From Epinephelus fuscoguttatus (Eukaryota; Chordata; Actinopteri; Perciformes; Serranidae), in the NCBI RefSeq assembly GCF_011397635.1, contig NC_064759.1:18748428-18812427 (forward strand): a stretch of DNA of 64,000 bases, read 5' to 3'. The notes beneath the pieces were generated by a model that saw only the letters and a program-made list of their open reading frames with translations, did not search any database and was not told the DNA's origin. How positions within the stretch are numbered: position 1 is the stretch's first letter; each line of letters opens with the position of its first letter. Of this stretch, positions 13,501 through 23,335 are shown one piece after another. A program made the position numbers and the translations under genes.

Positions 13501-14311
13501 TGGTTGCTGGGCCTCCGGAGGTGCTAGGGGCTGAGGGTGGCTGGGGCATAGTGGTGGTTGCTGGGCCTCCGGAGGTGCTAGGAGCTGAGGGTGATTGGGG
13601 CATACTGGTGGTTGCTGTGCCTCCAGAGGTGCTAGGGTCTGAGGGTGACTGGGGCATAGTGGTGGTTGCTGTGCCTCCAGAGGTGCTAGAGTCTGAGGGT
13701 GACTGGGGCATAGTGGTGGTTGCTGTGCCTCCAGAGGTGCTAGAGTCTGAGGGTGACTGGGTGATAGAGGTGGTTACTGGGCCTCCGGAGGTGCTAGGGG
13801 CTGAGGGTGACTGGGGCATAGTGGTTGTTGCTGTGCCTCCAGAGGTGCTAGGGTCTGAGGGTGACTGGGGCATAGTGGTGGTTGCTGTGCCTCCAGAGGT
13901 GCTTGGGTCTGAGGGTGACTGGGTGATAGAGGTGGTTTCTGTGCCTCCGGAGGTTGCTGAGGTTGTGAGAGACTGGGTGGTGGGGGTAATTGCTGTACCT
14001 CCAATGTTGCTGGAGGTGGCGGGCTGGGTGGTGGGGTTTGCTGGGCTGCCGGTGGGTGTTGCAGCGGACTGGCTGATGGTTGAAGTTATGGTGGGTCCAG
14101 AGGTGGCAGAGGCGGAAGCCTGGATGGTGGTGCTGGGTCCTGTGCCTCCGGAAGTGGTGGCTGTGGGGGACTGGGGGGTATTGGTGGCAGATGCAGTGGA
14201 GGGCATCGAAGACGGGCCGGGAGCTTGGCCTGACACCGATACTGATGGCAGAAGAAGTCCGAACAGGAGGAGGTGCAGGATGCCTGTGCAGCCTGGTATT
14301 ATGGGGCACAT
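7565..14311 (-). CDS. GPI-anchored mucin-like protein with two 12-cysteine Ly6/uPAR-like modules
   Basis: Seven exons join in phase: 14311-12391, 12269-12238, 12113-12018, 11655-11496, 11380-11298, 9440-9339 and 7816-7565, giving 881 codons from the ATG at 14311. Every junction has GT donor and AG acceptor. The order is: signal peptide (hydrophobic core ILHLLLFGLLL), about 600 residues rich in Thr/Ser/Pro with 18 tandem 18-residue repeats, four copies of a seven-residue KSSPTMP-type repeat, Cys module 1 (exons 3-4), a Thr-rich linker (exon 5), Cys module 2 (exons 6-7), and a terminal hydrophobic run (LIAFLLGLLAITLLL) ending at the stop, typical of a GPI-attachment signal. Each module has 12 cysteines ending CC-N-x(3-5)-C, like the CC..CN end of LU domains, with several N-glycosylation sites. 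The likely product is a heavily O-glycosylated surface protein. The family is not recognised. The start may lie in an upstream exon (see 17366-17463). Confidence 0.78.
8100..8700 (+). mobile_element. Probable decayed non-LTR retrotransposon fragment
   Basis: Around 8160-8250 the plus strand reads GVRGQAHRQAINALSGAAEQAID before a stop, resembling a region of L1-type ORF2 proteins. A further open stretch of about 115 codons follows (8263-8610) with no recognisable domain. Weak call from pattern memory only. Confidence 0.3.
8880..9185. repeat. Retroposon 3'-end repeats ending in (AATTG)n
   Basis: Two teleost-type motifs are adjacent: CAACCTCAGCCATCAGTG...GTGCTTTGTGGTCA (8949-9008) and CTGTAAAGCCCTGTGAGGCAAATTGTG...AATAAAATTGAATTGAATTG (9108-9180). 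The second ends in a short tandem tail, typical of LINE 3' ends. They lie in the last large intron of the mucin-like gene. Confidence 0.55.
9990..10790. repeat. Dispersed repeat family B, copy 1 (interrupted)
   Basis: Matches 29275-29575: CTCTGTTCTGTTCCTGGGAGGTCTTTGCTGC up to CCTGCCTTA, then after the insertion GGCTTTCCATGTAGGC through CAAATATAATACTGCAAATG. Several internal tandem units of GGCTTTCCxTGTxxGCACxTGGAAGGGCAG are visible. It is split by the element at 10048-10511. Confidence 0.85.
10048..10511 (-). mobile_element. PIF/Harbinger-type insertion carrying a MADF-domain remnant
   Basis: A 464-bp element with GGGCC.../...GGCCC ends is flanked by a TTA duplication (10045-10047 and 10512-10514). 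TTA is the usual PIF/Harbinger target. The uninterrupted site exists at about 29329. On the minus strand, from an ATG at 10298, it reads MAETFEERLTDLVRSYPYLY then DVSTPLHDR, the start of a MADF DNA-binding domain as in the Harbinger accessory protein. The domain is incomplete and no transposase is present. Confidence 0.85.
12462..12548 (-). repeat. Coding 21-bp tandem repeat, 4 copies
   Basis: Four near-identical 21-bp units encode KSSPTMP-type heptapeptides near the end of the large mucin exon. They are distinct from the 54-bp array and probably form a further O-glycosylated spacer before the Cys modules. Confidence 0.85.
12983..13954 (-). repeat. Coding minisatellite: 18 x 54 bp (18-residue PTS repeat)
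   Basis: Eighteen consecutive 54-bp units lie inside exon 1 of the mucin-like gene. The consensus is TSGG(T/P)ATTTMPQSPSxPS. Units differ at a few positions: T/P after GG, TTMPQ versus TSITQ, and SDPS/SAPS/SDSS before the next unit. Degenerate, shorter Thr-rich units continue to about 12720. Regular 18-residue spacing and a conserved reading frame show that the array is translated on the minus strand. Confidence 0.93.
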
Positions 14312-14759
14312 AACAGGAAAATTATTTGCAGTTATTTAACTAAGCTTGGCACTTTTTTAAAAACAACTTTGGTGATCCATAACTTTTCCACTAGTGCCAT
14401 TGTCAGCTCAACTTTTCAATTTGTCCAGGACTTTGGCTGTACTTTGACCTGAGTGCAAATTAGCTAATGTTGCACACTAAAAAAAAAAGATGGTGAACAT
14501 GGTTAAAGGTGCAGCATGTAATTCTGGAGAAAGACATTGATGTGTGCCTCTGCAAACCAGTGTAGTCGTACTTATAGCTTACATCCATGTCTTGAAAACA
14601 TGGATGCTTCGCACACATCTTCCCCCTGGTAGCACAGAAGATCTATATCAAGGTGGACACCCAAGTTTAATGTCACCAGTTCAGTATCTCACCAAATATC
14701 TCTCCTTTTGTTCGTTAGCTATGACGCTGAGTAATGGCCAGAAAAGTGTTTTTGCAGAA

Positions 14760-15335
14760 CATTATGATGTCACAGTGAACTTGACCTTTGACATTTTGGA
14801 TATAAAATGTCATCACTTCTTCATTTATCCCATTAGACGTGTGTGAAGTTTTGTCATCATTTGCAATTGAATTCTTGAGTTATGGCCAAACACATGTTTT
14901 GTGAGGTCACAGCAACCTTGACCTTTGACCACCAAATTCTAATCAGTTCATTCTCCACTCCACGTGTGCCAAATTTGAGGAAATTCCTTTCAGACTTTCT
15001 TGAGATATTGCATTCACAAGAATGAGACAGGCGCAAGGTCACAGTGACCTTTGACCACCCAATTCTAATTAGTTTATTGTTGAGTATAAGAGGCCGTTTG
15101 TGTCAAAGTTGAAAAAAATTTCCTCAAGGTGTTCTTGAAATATCGTGTAGCCATGAATGAGACAGATGAGGGCACAGTGACCTTGATCTGTGACCACCAA
15201 TATCTAATCAGTTCAACATTGAGGCCAAGTGGACGTTCGCGCCAAATTTTCAAATTTGAAAAAAATTCCCTCAAGGCGTTCTTGAGTATCTTGTATCATG
15301 ATCACAAGAATGGGACTGACATACAGATGCACTAT
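14760..15335. repeat. Tandem repeat of about 130-140 bp, four degenerate units
   Basis: Each unit contains GGTCACAGTGACCTTGACCTTTGACCACC-like sequence, then CTAATCAGTTCATT and AAATTxxxxTCAAGGCGTTCTTGA. This repeat type is very common in percomorph fish genomes. Open frames in it are not genes. Confidence 0.75.
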
Positions 15336-15337
15336 AC

Positions 15338-15665
15338 ATTCTCACTCCGACCATGTCACATTTCGACGTTTGGTCATGGACTTTCCACGTCCAGATACGA
15401 TGTGCAACACCATGTCAAGTTCTGCCTGTTACATGCATTGTCTTGTTTCAAAATACACTTCTGTTTTCACAGGAAATTTATCATTTACATACAGTCTCTT
15501 TCCTTAATCAACTAACGCACATGGTTGGGTTTAGGTAACAAAAGCACTCAGGTTTAGGAAAAAAGAACAGGGTTTGGCTTTAGGGGATGGGAATACCGCT
15601 CTCCTGGGTGAAAGTGTTTGTTGGACCCATCCACCACCACACCAGCTCTTTTAGTCAGTGTCTGA
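15338..15665. repeat. Dispersed repeat family A, copy 2
   Basis: Same block order as 2430-2910: CATTCTCACT, TTTGGTCATGGACTTTCCAC, TGGGTTTAGGTAACA, AACAGGGTTTGGCTTTAG and TTGGACCCATCCACCACCAC. It directly adjoins the 140-bp tandem repeat. Confidence 0.75.
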
Positions 15666-15784
15666 CGCCGGATTGAGACCGGGTTGGATGCCCATATGGA
15701 CAGATGGACGTACATGAACACAATGCCTGTAAACATATTCCCCGCAAACATAATGTCTTCGGCCGTGGCTGTTGCTAGTGTGGA

Positions 15785-16275
15785 GGCATAAAACAACATT
15801 TTTCATTTTTGCTAAAACTGTCACTACATTCACAGAGCAATACATGAGACAGATAACCTGTATAAAAAAAAAAAAGTTCTTTGCCTACTCTATTGCCTTA
15901 TAGCGCTTCTAGTAGCCTTGCAGCATGTGAATGAAAACAACCAATCAGAGCCCAAGAGTCTTTAACACAGTTTTCAATCATGTCGATCACTGCTTGTGAA
16001 CTATGATCAAACTGTTAAACTAGGTAGCGCTGATAAATCTAAATCATGGTTCTGGTACTGCATTGCCTATTTCTTGCCTCAAATGTTTTTAGAAACATAT
16101 TTTAGTGTACTGTTTTGCTGTAAAATGAGAAAGCTGGTCCATCTGGTGGGCTGGGTCACAAACTGTTTTTTTTCACAGATTAACTATCTCATGTCCTTTC
16201 AGAATATGAGGACAAATTCAACAACTATGACGCAAAGTTATTTTCATAAACATTACCAACTCTAGCCTTAAACCC
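15785..16275. repeat. Dispersed repeat family C, copy 1
   Basis: The block TTTTGCTAAAACTGTCACTACATTCACAGAGCAATACATGAGACAGATAA matches 29936-30000 (TTTGCTGAAACTATCACTACATG...AGGACAGATAA). The extent is estimated from the loss of visible similarity. Confidence 0.5.
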
Positions 16276-17365
16276 AAGCACAGGGTGCCACTGGAAGAAA
16301 ATAACATAAAATAAATAAATCCATGCATAAGAGGTCATGGCATCCACTCAAACGTGAGAATGTAAGATGGAGAATGTGTCCACTAGAAATGCCCAAACAT
16401 GAATGTAAATAAAGAATTCCGCAAAGAAATAGATCAAGCAGACAGAAAGTACACCTACATTAGCACGCATGTGAGTGTGGCTACACGTGCCTCACTGGTG
16501 TAACTATGCCTACATGCATGTGTCATCATTTCATGAGAGAGCAACAGTATGACATCTTTGCTTTTGGGACAGTGGCAGTGGAGTCCCAGAGTTTCAACGG
16601 TTCTAGCCAATACATAACGCAGCCTGCATGGCACACAATATACACTTAACAGTACAAATGAATATGCTTTGGATAGAAAACAATGACCAACAGCACAGGT
16701 GATGAAAGATGAACGTGTGATATCGTCAGAAAAATATGTACAAATTCAACAGTATGTCACAGTTTTTCCTCATTCAGTCAGTCTACTACTCACTTTCATT
16801 ACATGTGCATTTTTCATTATATTCCTCTAAATGAAAGCTATTGAAGAAGCAGGTTAAGTCATCTCCTTCCTTAGAAACGATTTGCAATCTTAAGTTTTGT
16901 CAGTGCCTTAGCAGCAGGGTTCCACTAATATTATTTTAAGATAGAAGTCTGGTACAGATTCTTCTGTGCTGAAGCTACTGGCTAACAATATTCTGCACAA
17001 TGTTTAATATCTTTAAATATGACCACAGTAAGTATTCATTGTTATTTCAGAGAGCTGGATTCTGATCAGGGTGGAAAAGCCTCACAGGCAGTATTTTACA
17101 TGAAGTACCGGCTCGCTGTTTAAATTGCTCCTGAAACCTCTCAGCCTTCACAAGTGCATCAATATTAGCTGTGCAAAGTCTTCTAGTGGGCCGGATTGGA
17201 CCCTTTGGCGGGCTGTATGTTTGACATACCTTATGTAGATAAAATAAACTGAATTGACTTTACAGACAAGTTTGGCGTGAAGACCAGATTCTGCTAGTAC
17301 CCCTGAATGTGAGCATGTACATAACTGCTAGCAGTGTTTTTAAATAAGCCAACATACACTCATAC
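16276..17365. other. Intron/intergenic DNA without recognisable gene
   Basis: AT-rich sequence. A short hAT-terminus-like block (GGGCCGGATTGGACCC) lies at 17188-17203. If the 17.4-kb exon belongs to the mucin-like gene, this is its first coding intron. Confidence 0.5.
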
Positions 17366-17463
17366 CTGTGTCTTTTATAAAAGTAGCGGAGGCCATTGTC
17401 ACACTGGCAGAAAGGCAGAGCGCTCTTTGTCCAGCTTGTAATGAAGTGATATCTGTCAAAGTC
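17366..17463 (-). other. Candidate first coding exon of the mucin-like gene
   Basis: On the minus strand this 98-bp segment is preceded by a good acceptor (CCCTCACCAG) and ends at a good donor (CACAG/GTATGA). It contains an ATG at 17396 in strong context (ACAATGG). Reading from it gives ten codons plus one base. The next downstream acceptor on this strand that fits, ending at 14293, starts with two bases and reads directly into the signal-peptide core of the mucin exon. The join gives MASATFIKDTGCTG followed by the ILHLLLF core, four residues longer than starting at 14311. Phase, Kozak context and splice sites agree, but the acceptor at 14293 has a mediocre pyrimidine tract. Confidence 0.5.
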
Positions 17464-18932
17464 CTGGTGAGGGAAAGAGTAAAACGCACATTAACATGAA
17501 GGAAACATCTGATGGATGTTGTGCTATTTAAATACTCAAAGCAATAACAAGCTTAATTTGGGTAGAAAACATTTTTATGATGGATGATCATGGTGAAACA
17601 ACTTGAAGTGTTTATCCGTGCTAATAGGCTTCTGAATTACAGCCGTGCTCATTCATTGTGACCCACCTGGGAAGTTCCTTTGATCTGTGAGGGCTTAGTT
17701 CTCCTCTGTTTACAATCCTCTAATTGTTCCAGTGAAACTAATCTCATAATTGTTTGGTTGAGTCACAACAGTGAGAAATTGATAGATGTGAGATTTAAAG
17801 CTGCCCTTTAATTTCTTTTATATTGTTACACACAGTTTTTTTACATCATCGGTACAAAAGCTTCAATCAGAACATTTTAAGTTTGAGCATTAATAAGGAA
17901 CTTTCCTGGCTGGTCACCTGCGCATAAGGTCAGATTTGCTAAGATTAGTTTTGTGCGATGGCACACACTTATATCCTGCACGTCTCTGTTTGCAGAGGTT
18001 TATTGGTGAACACAATTAAAATGTGTTTGTTCCTCGATCGGTCCCTCTGGGAGAACTGCTAAGCGGCACGGCTTGTTTTTTCCCCTCTCCCCTGGAACCC
18101 AGCATGACCTCCTCAGGGCTCTACACCCTGGAAACTGAGTGACAACAGTGGCCATTTTGGCTTCCAGTTGAAAATACAAAATTTAATTGTAAAAAAAAAA
18201 AAAAGAAAAAAAAAGTGGAGCTCAGATTTCTTAGAGGATATTCAGTTTGCTGTACAGGAGGTGTGTGCAGGTGCTAAATTCTGATGCTGTAAATGACACT
18301 TTTTTCATCAGGTTGTATTGGTGGATTAAGTGTTAGATTTAATTACAGGACTAATTAAATAAAAACAGGCACATTCAACAGTATCACCTACTGTGAATAT
18401 TTAAAAGAGAATCTTTATCAGTGTTACCACTGGTGTCTGTATGTTTCTAGAAAGGAGGAGGAAACCCTGACAGTGTTTTGTGATATTGTAATCAGCCAAA
18501 ATAGGATAACAATTTGAAGGATGTGACTGTTGTTTAGACAGAAATACAACACATCTAGGAGTCATCTGCATAGAAAAAAAACCAGAAATGATATCTGGAA
18601 AAAAAGTAAATTCTTGGACTCACTCTCAAACTGACTGATCCGCATTTTTAAATCCACTCATATTTATCCAAATAATTGTTGGTGACCTACTTATTCATAA
18701 TATATCTTAATAAAGCATACATAAAATAACATTTGCAACAGAAACGTCCAAACACAACACCACAACATTCCCCCTGCTGTATCACTGGCTACAATAGCAC
18801 CACTGTTGTTGACCTGCATCACCCCTGTGATTCTCTGTGCACAAACTTAAAAGCTCCATTTCGCTGGATTTAAATCACGCTCTCACAATTCATCATTTAA
18901 AATCAGTAATGTCTCTATTAAAGTCCACTCAC
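17464..18932. other. Putative 5' intron; nothing coding seen
   Basis: Unique AT-rich DNA with a poly(A) tract near 18190. No exon-like block other than those listed. Confidence 0.4.
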
Positions 18933-19100
18933 CTGCAGTGCACTTTGGAGGGCTTGTTTTTGTCAGCTGTGGTTGAAGTGAATGAGCTCTCTCTCTCTTT
19001 GGCGTTCCCTTTCTCTGTTGCTCTCTGTCGCCTCCCCCCCTTTTGCTTCCTGTCGACAGCACTGAAGTGGCAACGTAATAAGTGGAAACTCTCACCTGCA
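18933..19100 (-). promoter_or_regulatory. Possible 5' UTR exon(s)/promoter of the mucin-like gene
   Basis: Two minus-strand donors of the form GCAG/GTGAG occur at 18933/18932 and 19096/19095, with pyrimidine- and purine-rich sequence around them. This is the kind of segment expected for a non-coding first exon of the gene whose candidate start exon is at 17.4 kb. No clear TATA box was identified. Inference from splice-site strength only. Confidence 0.3.
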
Positions 19101-20421
19101 TGGCTATACCGCTGTGAGAGGAGGAGACTAAAAGGCCTGCGGTTGCTGGGTGGGTCTAAAGATGCCCCAAGAACTGATGTAATGATTCCTAGATAAGGCT
19201 CATTTGGATATTTTCATAGTGAGCATTTTGAATGAGAGCAATGAGAGTCATTATTTCATTGTTCCATTGTGACTGGTTATGAGTTCTGGTGTTGACCTGG
19301 AATCTTGTCAACAAAAGAGACATCAAACTAAATGCTTAATTTTAACTAATTCAGTGAAATTGTAATCAAGTATTTTTAAAAAATCTAACATATAATAGAA
19401 CTGTGCTACATTGTATGCAGATAGGTAAAAAAAAAAACAACTTTAAATACTGTTTCCACTTTCGGCTATCAAAATATCTTTAAACACCACTTTACAATGT
19501 GTCAATTCAACATAAAAGAAGATATTACATTACAATACATCACATTGTATATTGATGAATGTTAAACTACACACCCAGCATTTAACGATTTACTCAAATA
19601 ACTCAGTGGATTAAACCTCTGCGAGTCTATAAGAGTACAGGTGAGATTTCAGTGCCCTGTGGGGTGATTGTATAGGGAACCTCCTGGTTTCTGTTCAACA
19701 CAATGTGAAATCAGACCCCCTCTCTCTCTGCCAGCCATAAAGCCCCCACAGACTACAATTACCTCTTTGTGGCCCTAAAGAACGTAGAATTCTTGGGCAA
19801 GACACAAAAGGCACTTGCACAATTCAGGTGACAGAAGTCCTTCCTTTTTTTTCATCGCAGTTTCAAGGAACACATGAAATGTTGTCTGCTGTCTTTGGCC
19901 TTTTTAAAGTGTTGTTACTGAAGATACACTAGCATTTTAGGGAAAAGTTTGTAGGTGGTAAGAGGTAAGGACCGTGTATCCGAAAGACTGGGTCTGCATC
20001 ATGTGGGCATCATTGCTGGAGGTGTAAAAATCTACAGCAGGTGTAAAAATGTCTGCTGTGATTTTCATTAAGGGTACATTTGGATCTTTCTAGTGGGTCT
20101 TAAAACAACACTGACATATCAATATGAGCATTACAGAGTTATCAGTGGCTGTAGTTGTTCCCCTTGAAGAGGTTCCTTCATGATGTCCTTTGGGAACAGA
20201 ATCCAAAGTCTGAGATACAGTGTTTTATTGTCCTCAGGAAGTTAATAACCCGGAAATTGCAAATTGGTTAAAGATATATTTTCTTTTCGCATCACCAGAA
20301 AATGTAGGAATGTTTAGCATGTGTTTTCCCTTACAATTTGCAACACTGTTCTTGGGTATGAAGTTTTTCATTTGATCAATAACTCTTTCAGTGTGCATAT
20401 ATACAGGTCACTATTGTTTTA
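19101..20421. other. Intergenic DNA; one compact unique block
   Basis: No coding exon supported. A GC-balanced block at 19690-19830 stands out from the AT-rich surroundings and could be regulatory, but nothing more can be said. Confidence 0.35.
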
Positions 20422-22090
20422 AAGGGACAGTACACACCAAAATAAAAAATACATATTTTTTCTCTCTTACCGGTAGTGCTATTCATTAATCTAGATTGTT
20501 TTGGTCAGAGTTGTCCAGTGTTGGAGATATCGGCCGTAGAGATGTCTGCCTTCTCTCAAATATAATGGAACTAAATGGCACCCGGCTTGCTGTGCTCAAA
20601 ACACCAAAAAAACAGGGCCACATTTAAACAAACTAAACAAAAATGTCTTGTTCCAGAAGTCATGACCCAGTTACTCGAAATAATCCACAGACCTTGGGCC
20701 CTATTTAGATGGTCTAAAACGTGAAGCACCAGGTGTGTGGCGCATAGGCGTGTCCCAGTCACTTGCTAGTTAGACAGCGCGTTTTTAGACTGTGCACCAT
20801 GGCGGAGAGTCTAAAAGGGTTGGACTTAATCTGTGAATTAGTCATGGGTGTATTTTGGGCGTATCATTCAATAAGCCAATCAGAGTGTCACCTCTCATTC
20901 CCTTTAAAAAAGGCGTGATTGGAGCACATGGTGGAGAGCTAGTTAGATGGCGGACTTACCAACTGGAAAGAGTGAGCGTTTTTCAGCTGAGGAGACGGAT
21001 CTCCTCGTCCAGGAGGTGAAGGCCCGTCAGAACCAGATCTACGGGGACAGCAGACAGGCACCCAAGCTCCCCAAGGTAAAGCAGGCGTGGGATCACTAAT
21101 ATAAGAAAGATCTTACTAAATATCTGTGGAATATTATTCAAACCTGTTTTCATCATATAACAGAGCACAGCTGTCAGGACTGCCGCAGAGCTCCCCAAGG
21201 TGCTGATCCTGCAGCTAGGACCTGTTCAGCATTTTCTCCCCCACCCACGTTTGTTAATTGTTTTCACATGTTTCCTAGAGCTGTGTTCTGCCTCTTATTT
21301 GCATGTGCGTCCTCTCTACACTCAGATGACAATATAATAATATAATATAATATAATGTAGCCTAGTATTTAATGTAGCCTAGTATAACATGTTAAAATAA
21401 ATGCAATGTGTGGGCTTTGGTTTTCAATCAAAAAAATGATTGATTGGTCAGATAATTTCACAATTTCATTTGTCATTATTACAGATTATGATGATCATTA
21501 TTACTGCGATTAGATCATTCTTTTTAATGACTGACCATTAAAACGTGTTTCTGATAAATATTTTAATGTGCACAATAATAACCTTTACATTGTAATCATA
21601 TTGTTATTTGTTGTCTTTTGCATATGTGTGGCTGCTCTGTGTGTATCTGAGCAGAGTGCATGCGTGTTGTGCACCCGCCTAGAGACGCATATTACTAACT
21701 TGTTTAACAGCAAAATACTGCGCCGTTGACTTCAGACCAGGTGTTTGTTGGTCACTGGCGCATTTGCTTTTTACGTCATCTAACTAGCAACGCGCCATGA
21801 CTGCGCCTGACCACTCCTCATTTTTAGACCAACACACCCAGAGAAGCGCAAGTTCATTTGCTAGTTAGACGATGAGGGCGCAGGGCGTGGAAATGACAAC
21901 TGCACCTGCATCTAAATAGCAATGACACTTGCGACATGGATTATGTGCCCTCCGCCGTCCGCTTTAGACCATTTAAAGAGGGTCCCTTGTTGTGAGCAGT
22001 TTCATGTAGGAACTGTTTTATTTCTATTGAATTAAGCGTGCCAACCATATCACAGCATAGCAGGAAGTGTGCATCTGCTGCTAGCTCACC
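20422..22090. mobile_element. Half-copy of the fold-back element, interrupted by a Harbinger insertion
   Basis: Starts AAAGGGACAGTACACACC and follows the left arm of 6418-7161 through CCACAGACC. After the insertion (20697-21986) it continues TTGTTGTGAGCAG...CTGCTGCTAGCTCACC, ending where the centre of the fold-back would be. Confidence 0.75.
20697..21986 (+). mobile_element. Harbinger-like transposon remnant with Myb/SANT-like domain
   Basis: The inverted ends are GGGCCCTATTTAGATGG and the complement of CCATTTAAAGAGGGTCCC. A short direct duplication (CTTG, so 3-4 bp) flanks the element. The plus strand from ATG 20948 encodes MADLPTGKSERFSAEETDLL and on to KVKQAWDH before a stop, matching the start of the Myb/SANT-like DNA-binding domain (as in NAIF1 and Harbinger Myb-like proteins). 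The rest of the domain is missing. The uninterrupted site is at about 6660. Confidence 0.8.
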
Positions 22091-22585
22091 TATAGTGTGT
22101 CTCAAATCACATACTTCCATTAGTACACTTCCATGTAGTAGGCTATACTATGTTGCTCTATGTACTCATTGGCGTAGTACGCAAATTTCAACAAGGTAGT
22201 GTTGTCTTAAACCAAACACGACCGTTATGCACTTAATGGACATGACGACCGCAAATTAGCTAGTTAGCAAACTAGCATTAGCATTCGCGTTATCATTCGG
22301 GGTACCAAATCATTACAGACTGCTAAATTAACCCAATAAACATATTGCTGGCTTATACCCGACAACAGTATAGTGGTGCTTAGTGCAAAAAACACATGTA
22401 TAACTTTTGTTAACATTTGTACAATGCAGCGACGCTGACGGTTCCACAGTCCTCGGCTGTCATTTCCAGCTTGAAAAGTGGTCCCTCCCCTTCTGCTACG
22501 TTGCCAAGATGACGACCATTGAGGGCGAGAGGTGTCCATAGTTCCACACTCCACGTTTTGAGTGCAACATCTGGGTACTCATAGT
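22091..22585. repeat. Dispersed DNA-transposon-like repeat
   Basis: Begins TATAGTGTGTCTCAAATCACATACTTCC and ends ...TGGGTACTCATAGTGCAC, a pattern familiar from teleost genomes. No coding domain; termini uncertain. Confidence 0.4.
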
Positions 22586-22865
22586 GCACAGCACACAGGC
22601 AGGCTACACCCTAGACAGGTTGCCAGACTATCGCAGGGCTGACACACATTCACACCTACGACATTTTAGAGTCACCAATTAACCTGCATGTCTTTGGACC
22701 GTGGGAGGAAGCCAGAGTACACAGAGAAAACCCACACTGACATGGGAAGAGCATGCAGACTCCGCACAGAAGGGCTCCCCCACCCCGAGGGAACAGAAAC
22801 GTTCTTGCTGTGGGGCGACACTGCTAACCATGGCACCACTGTGTCGTCCTGGATAGGTTACATTT
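22586..22865. mobile_element. Retroposon 3'-end fragment, family D copy 1
   Basis: Shares CACCCTxGAxAGGTxGCCAGACTATCxCAGGGCTGACACA, then TTAACCT...TTTGGAxxGTGGGAGGAA and a CTTGCTGTGxGGCxACAxTGCTAA end with 40808-41150. This module is widespread in fish genomes. Confidence 0.75.
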
Positions 22866-22979
22866 GTATCTTATTAAGTAGCGGATGCATCAAAACTTTA
22901 CATTTCAGCAACACTGTGGTAAAGAGGTGATTAGGTTCAATTGAAAACATCTGATTATGGTTCAGAAAAAAATCACGTT

Positions 22980-23335
22980 TCGGCCTAAAATACCCGGTTT
23001 ATAGGGTGCACAATCCCAGGTGGAAACACAGCGGTGTTACGGTAAAAAAACGACCACTTTTTGTGGCAACCATGACAGTTTGCTGAAAAACACCCATGTT
23101 TAGTGGCTATAAAGCTGCTGGAAATAGCAACGACTCACTAAATCACAACCGATTTTGTTGTTTCTTGAAAAAAACAAAATCCAAGGCAACTCTTCTCTGG
23201 TGCAAAAGTTAAAAGGCCTTTATTAAATGGCTAGTTCATGATGAACATTAAAATCACCAACATGTTTCAGCCATGCTCACTGGCCTTCATCAGGGCATAA
23301 AGCTGCAGGGTTCACAGGTGGCCTTAATTTTGTTG
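22980..23335. repeat. Dispersed repeats, including a 'CTTCATCAGGGC' type block
   Basis: 22980-23160 (CGGCCTAAAATACCCGG...ATCACAACCGATTTTG) and 23170-23310 (AGGCAACTCTTCTCTGG...TTCAGCCATGCTCACTGGCCTTCATCAGGGC) have the character of interspersed repeats. No frame. Confidence 0.4.

Noticed and set aside
12983-13954. Regular repeats resembling an array such as CRISPR
   Set aside because: Units are contiguous, coding and without unique spacers; the genome is a vertebrate.
12807-14339. 510-codon plus-strand open frame of VVAVPPEVLG repeats
   Set aside because: It is the antisense shadow of the 54-bp coding repeat. The minus strand has the signal peptide, PTS composition and in-phase downstream exons.
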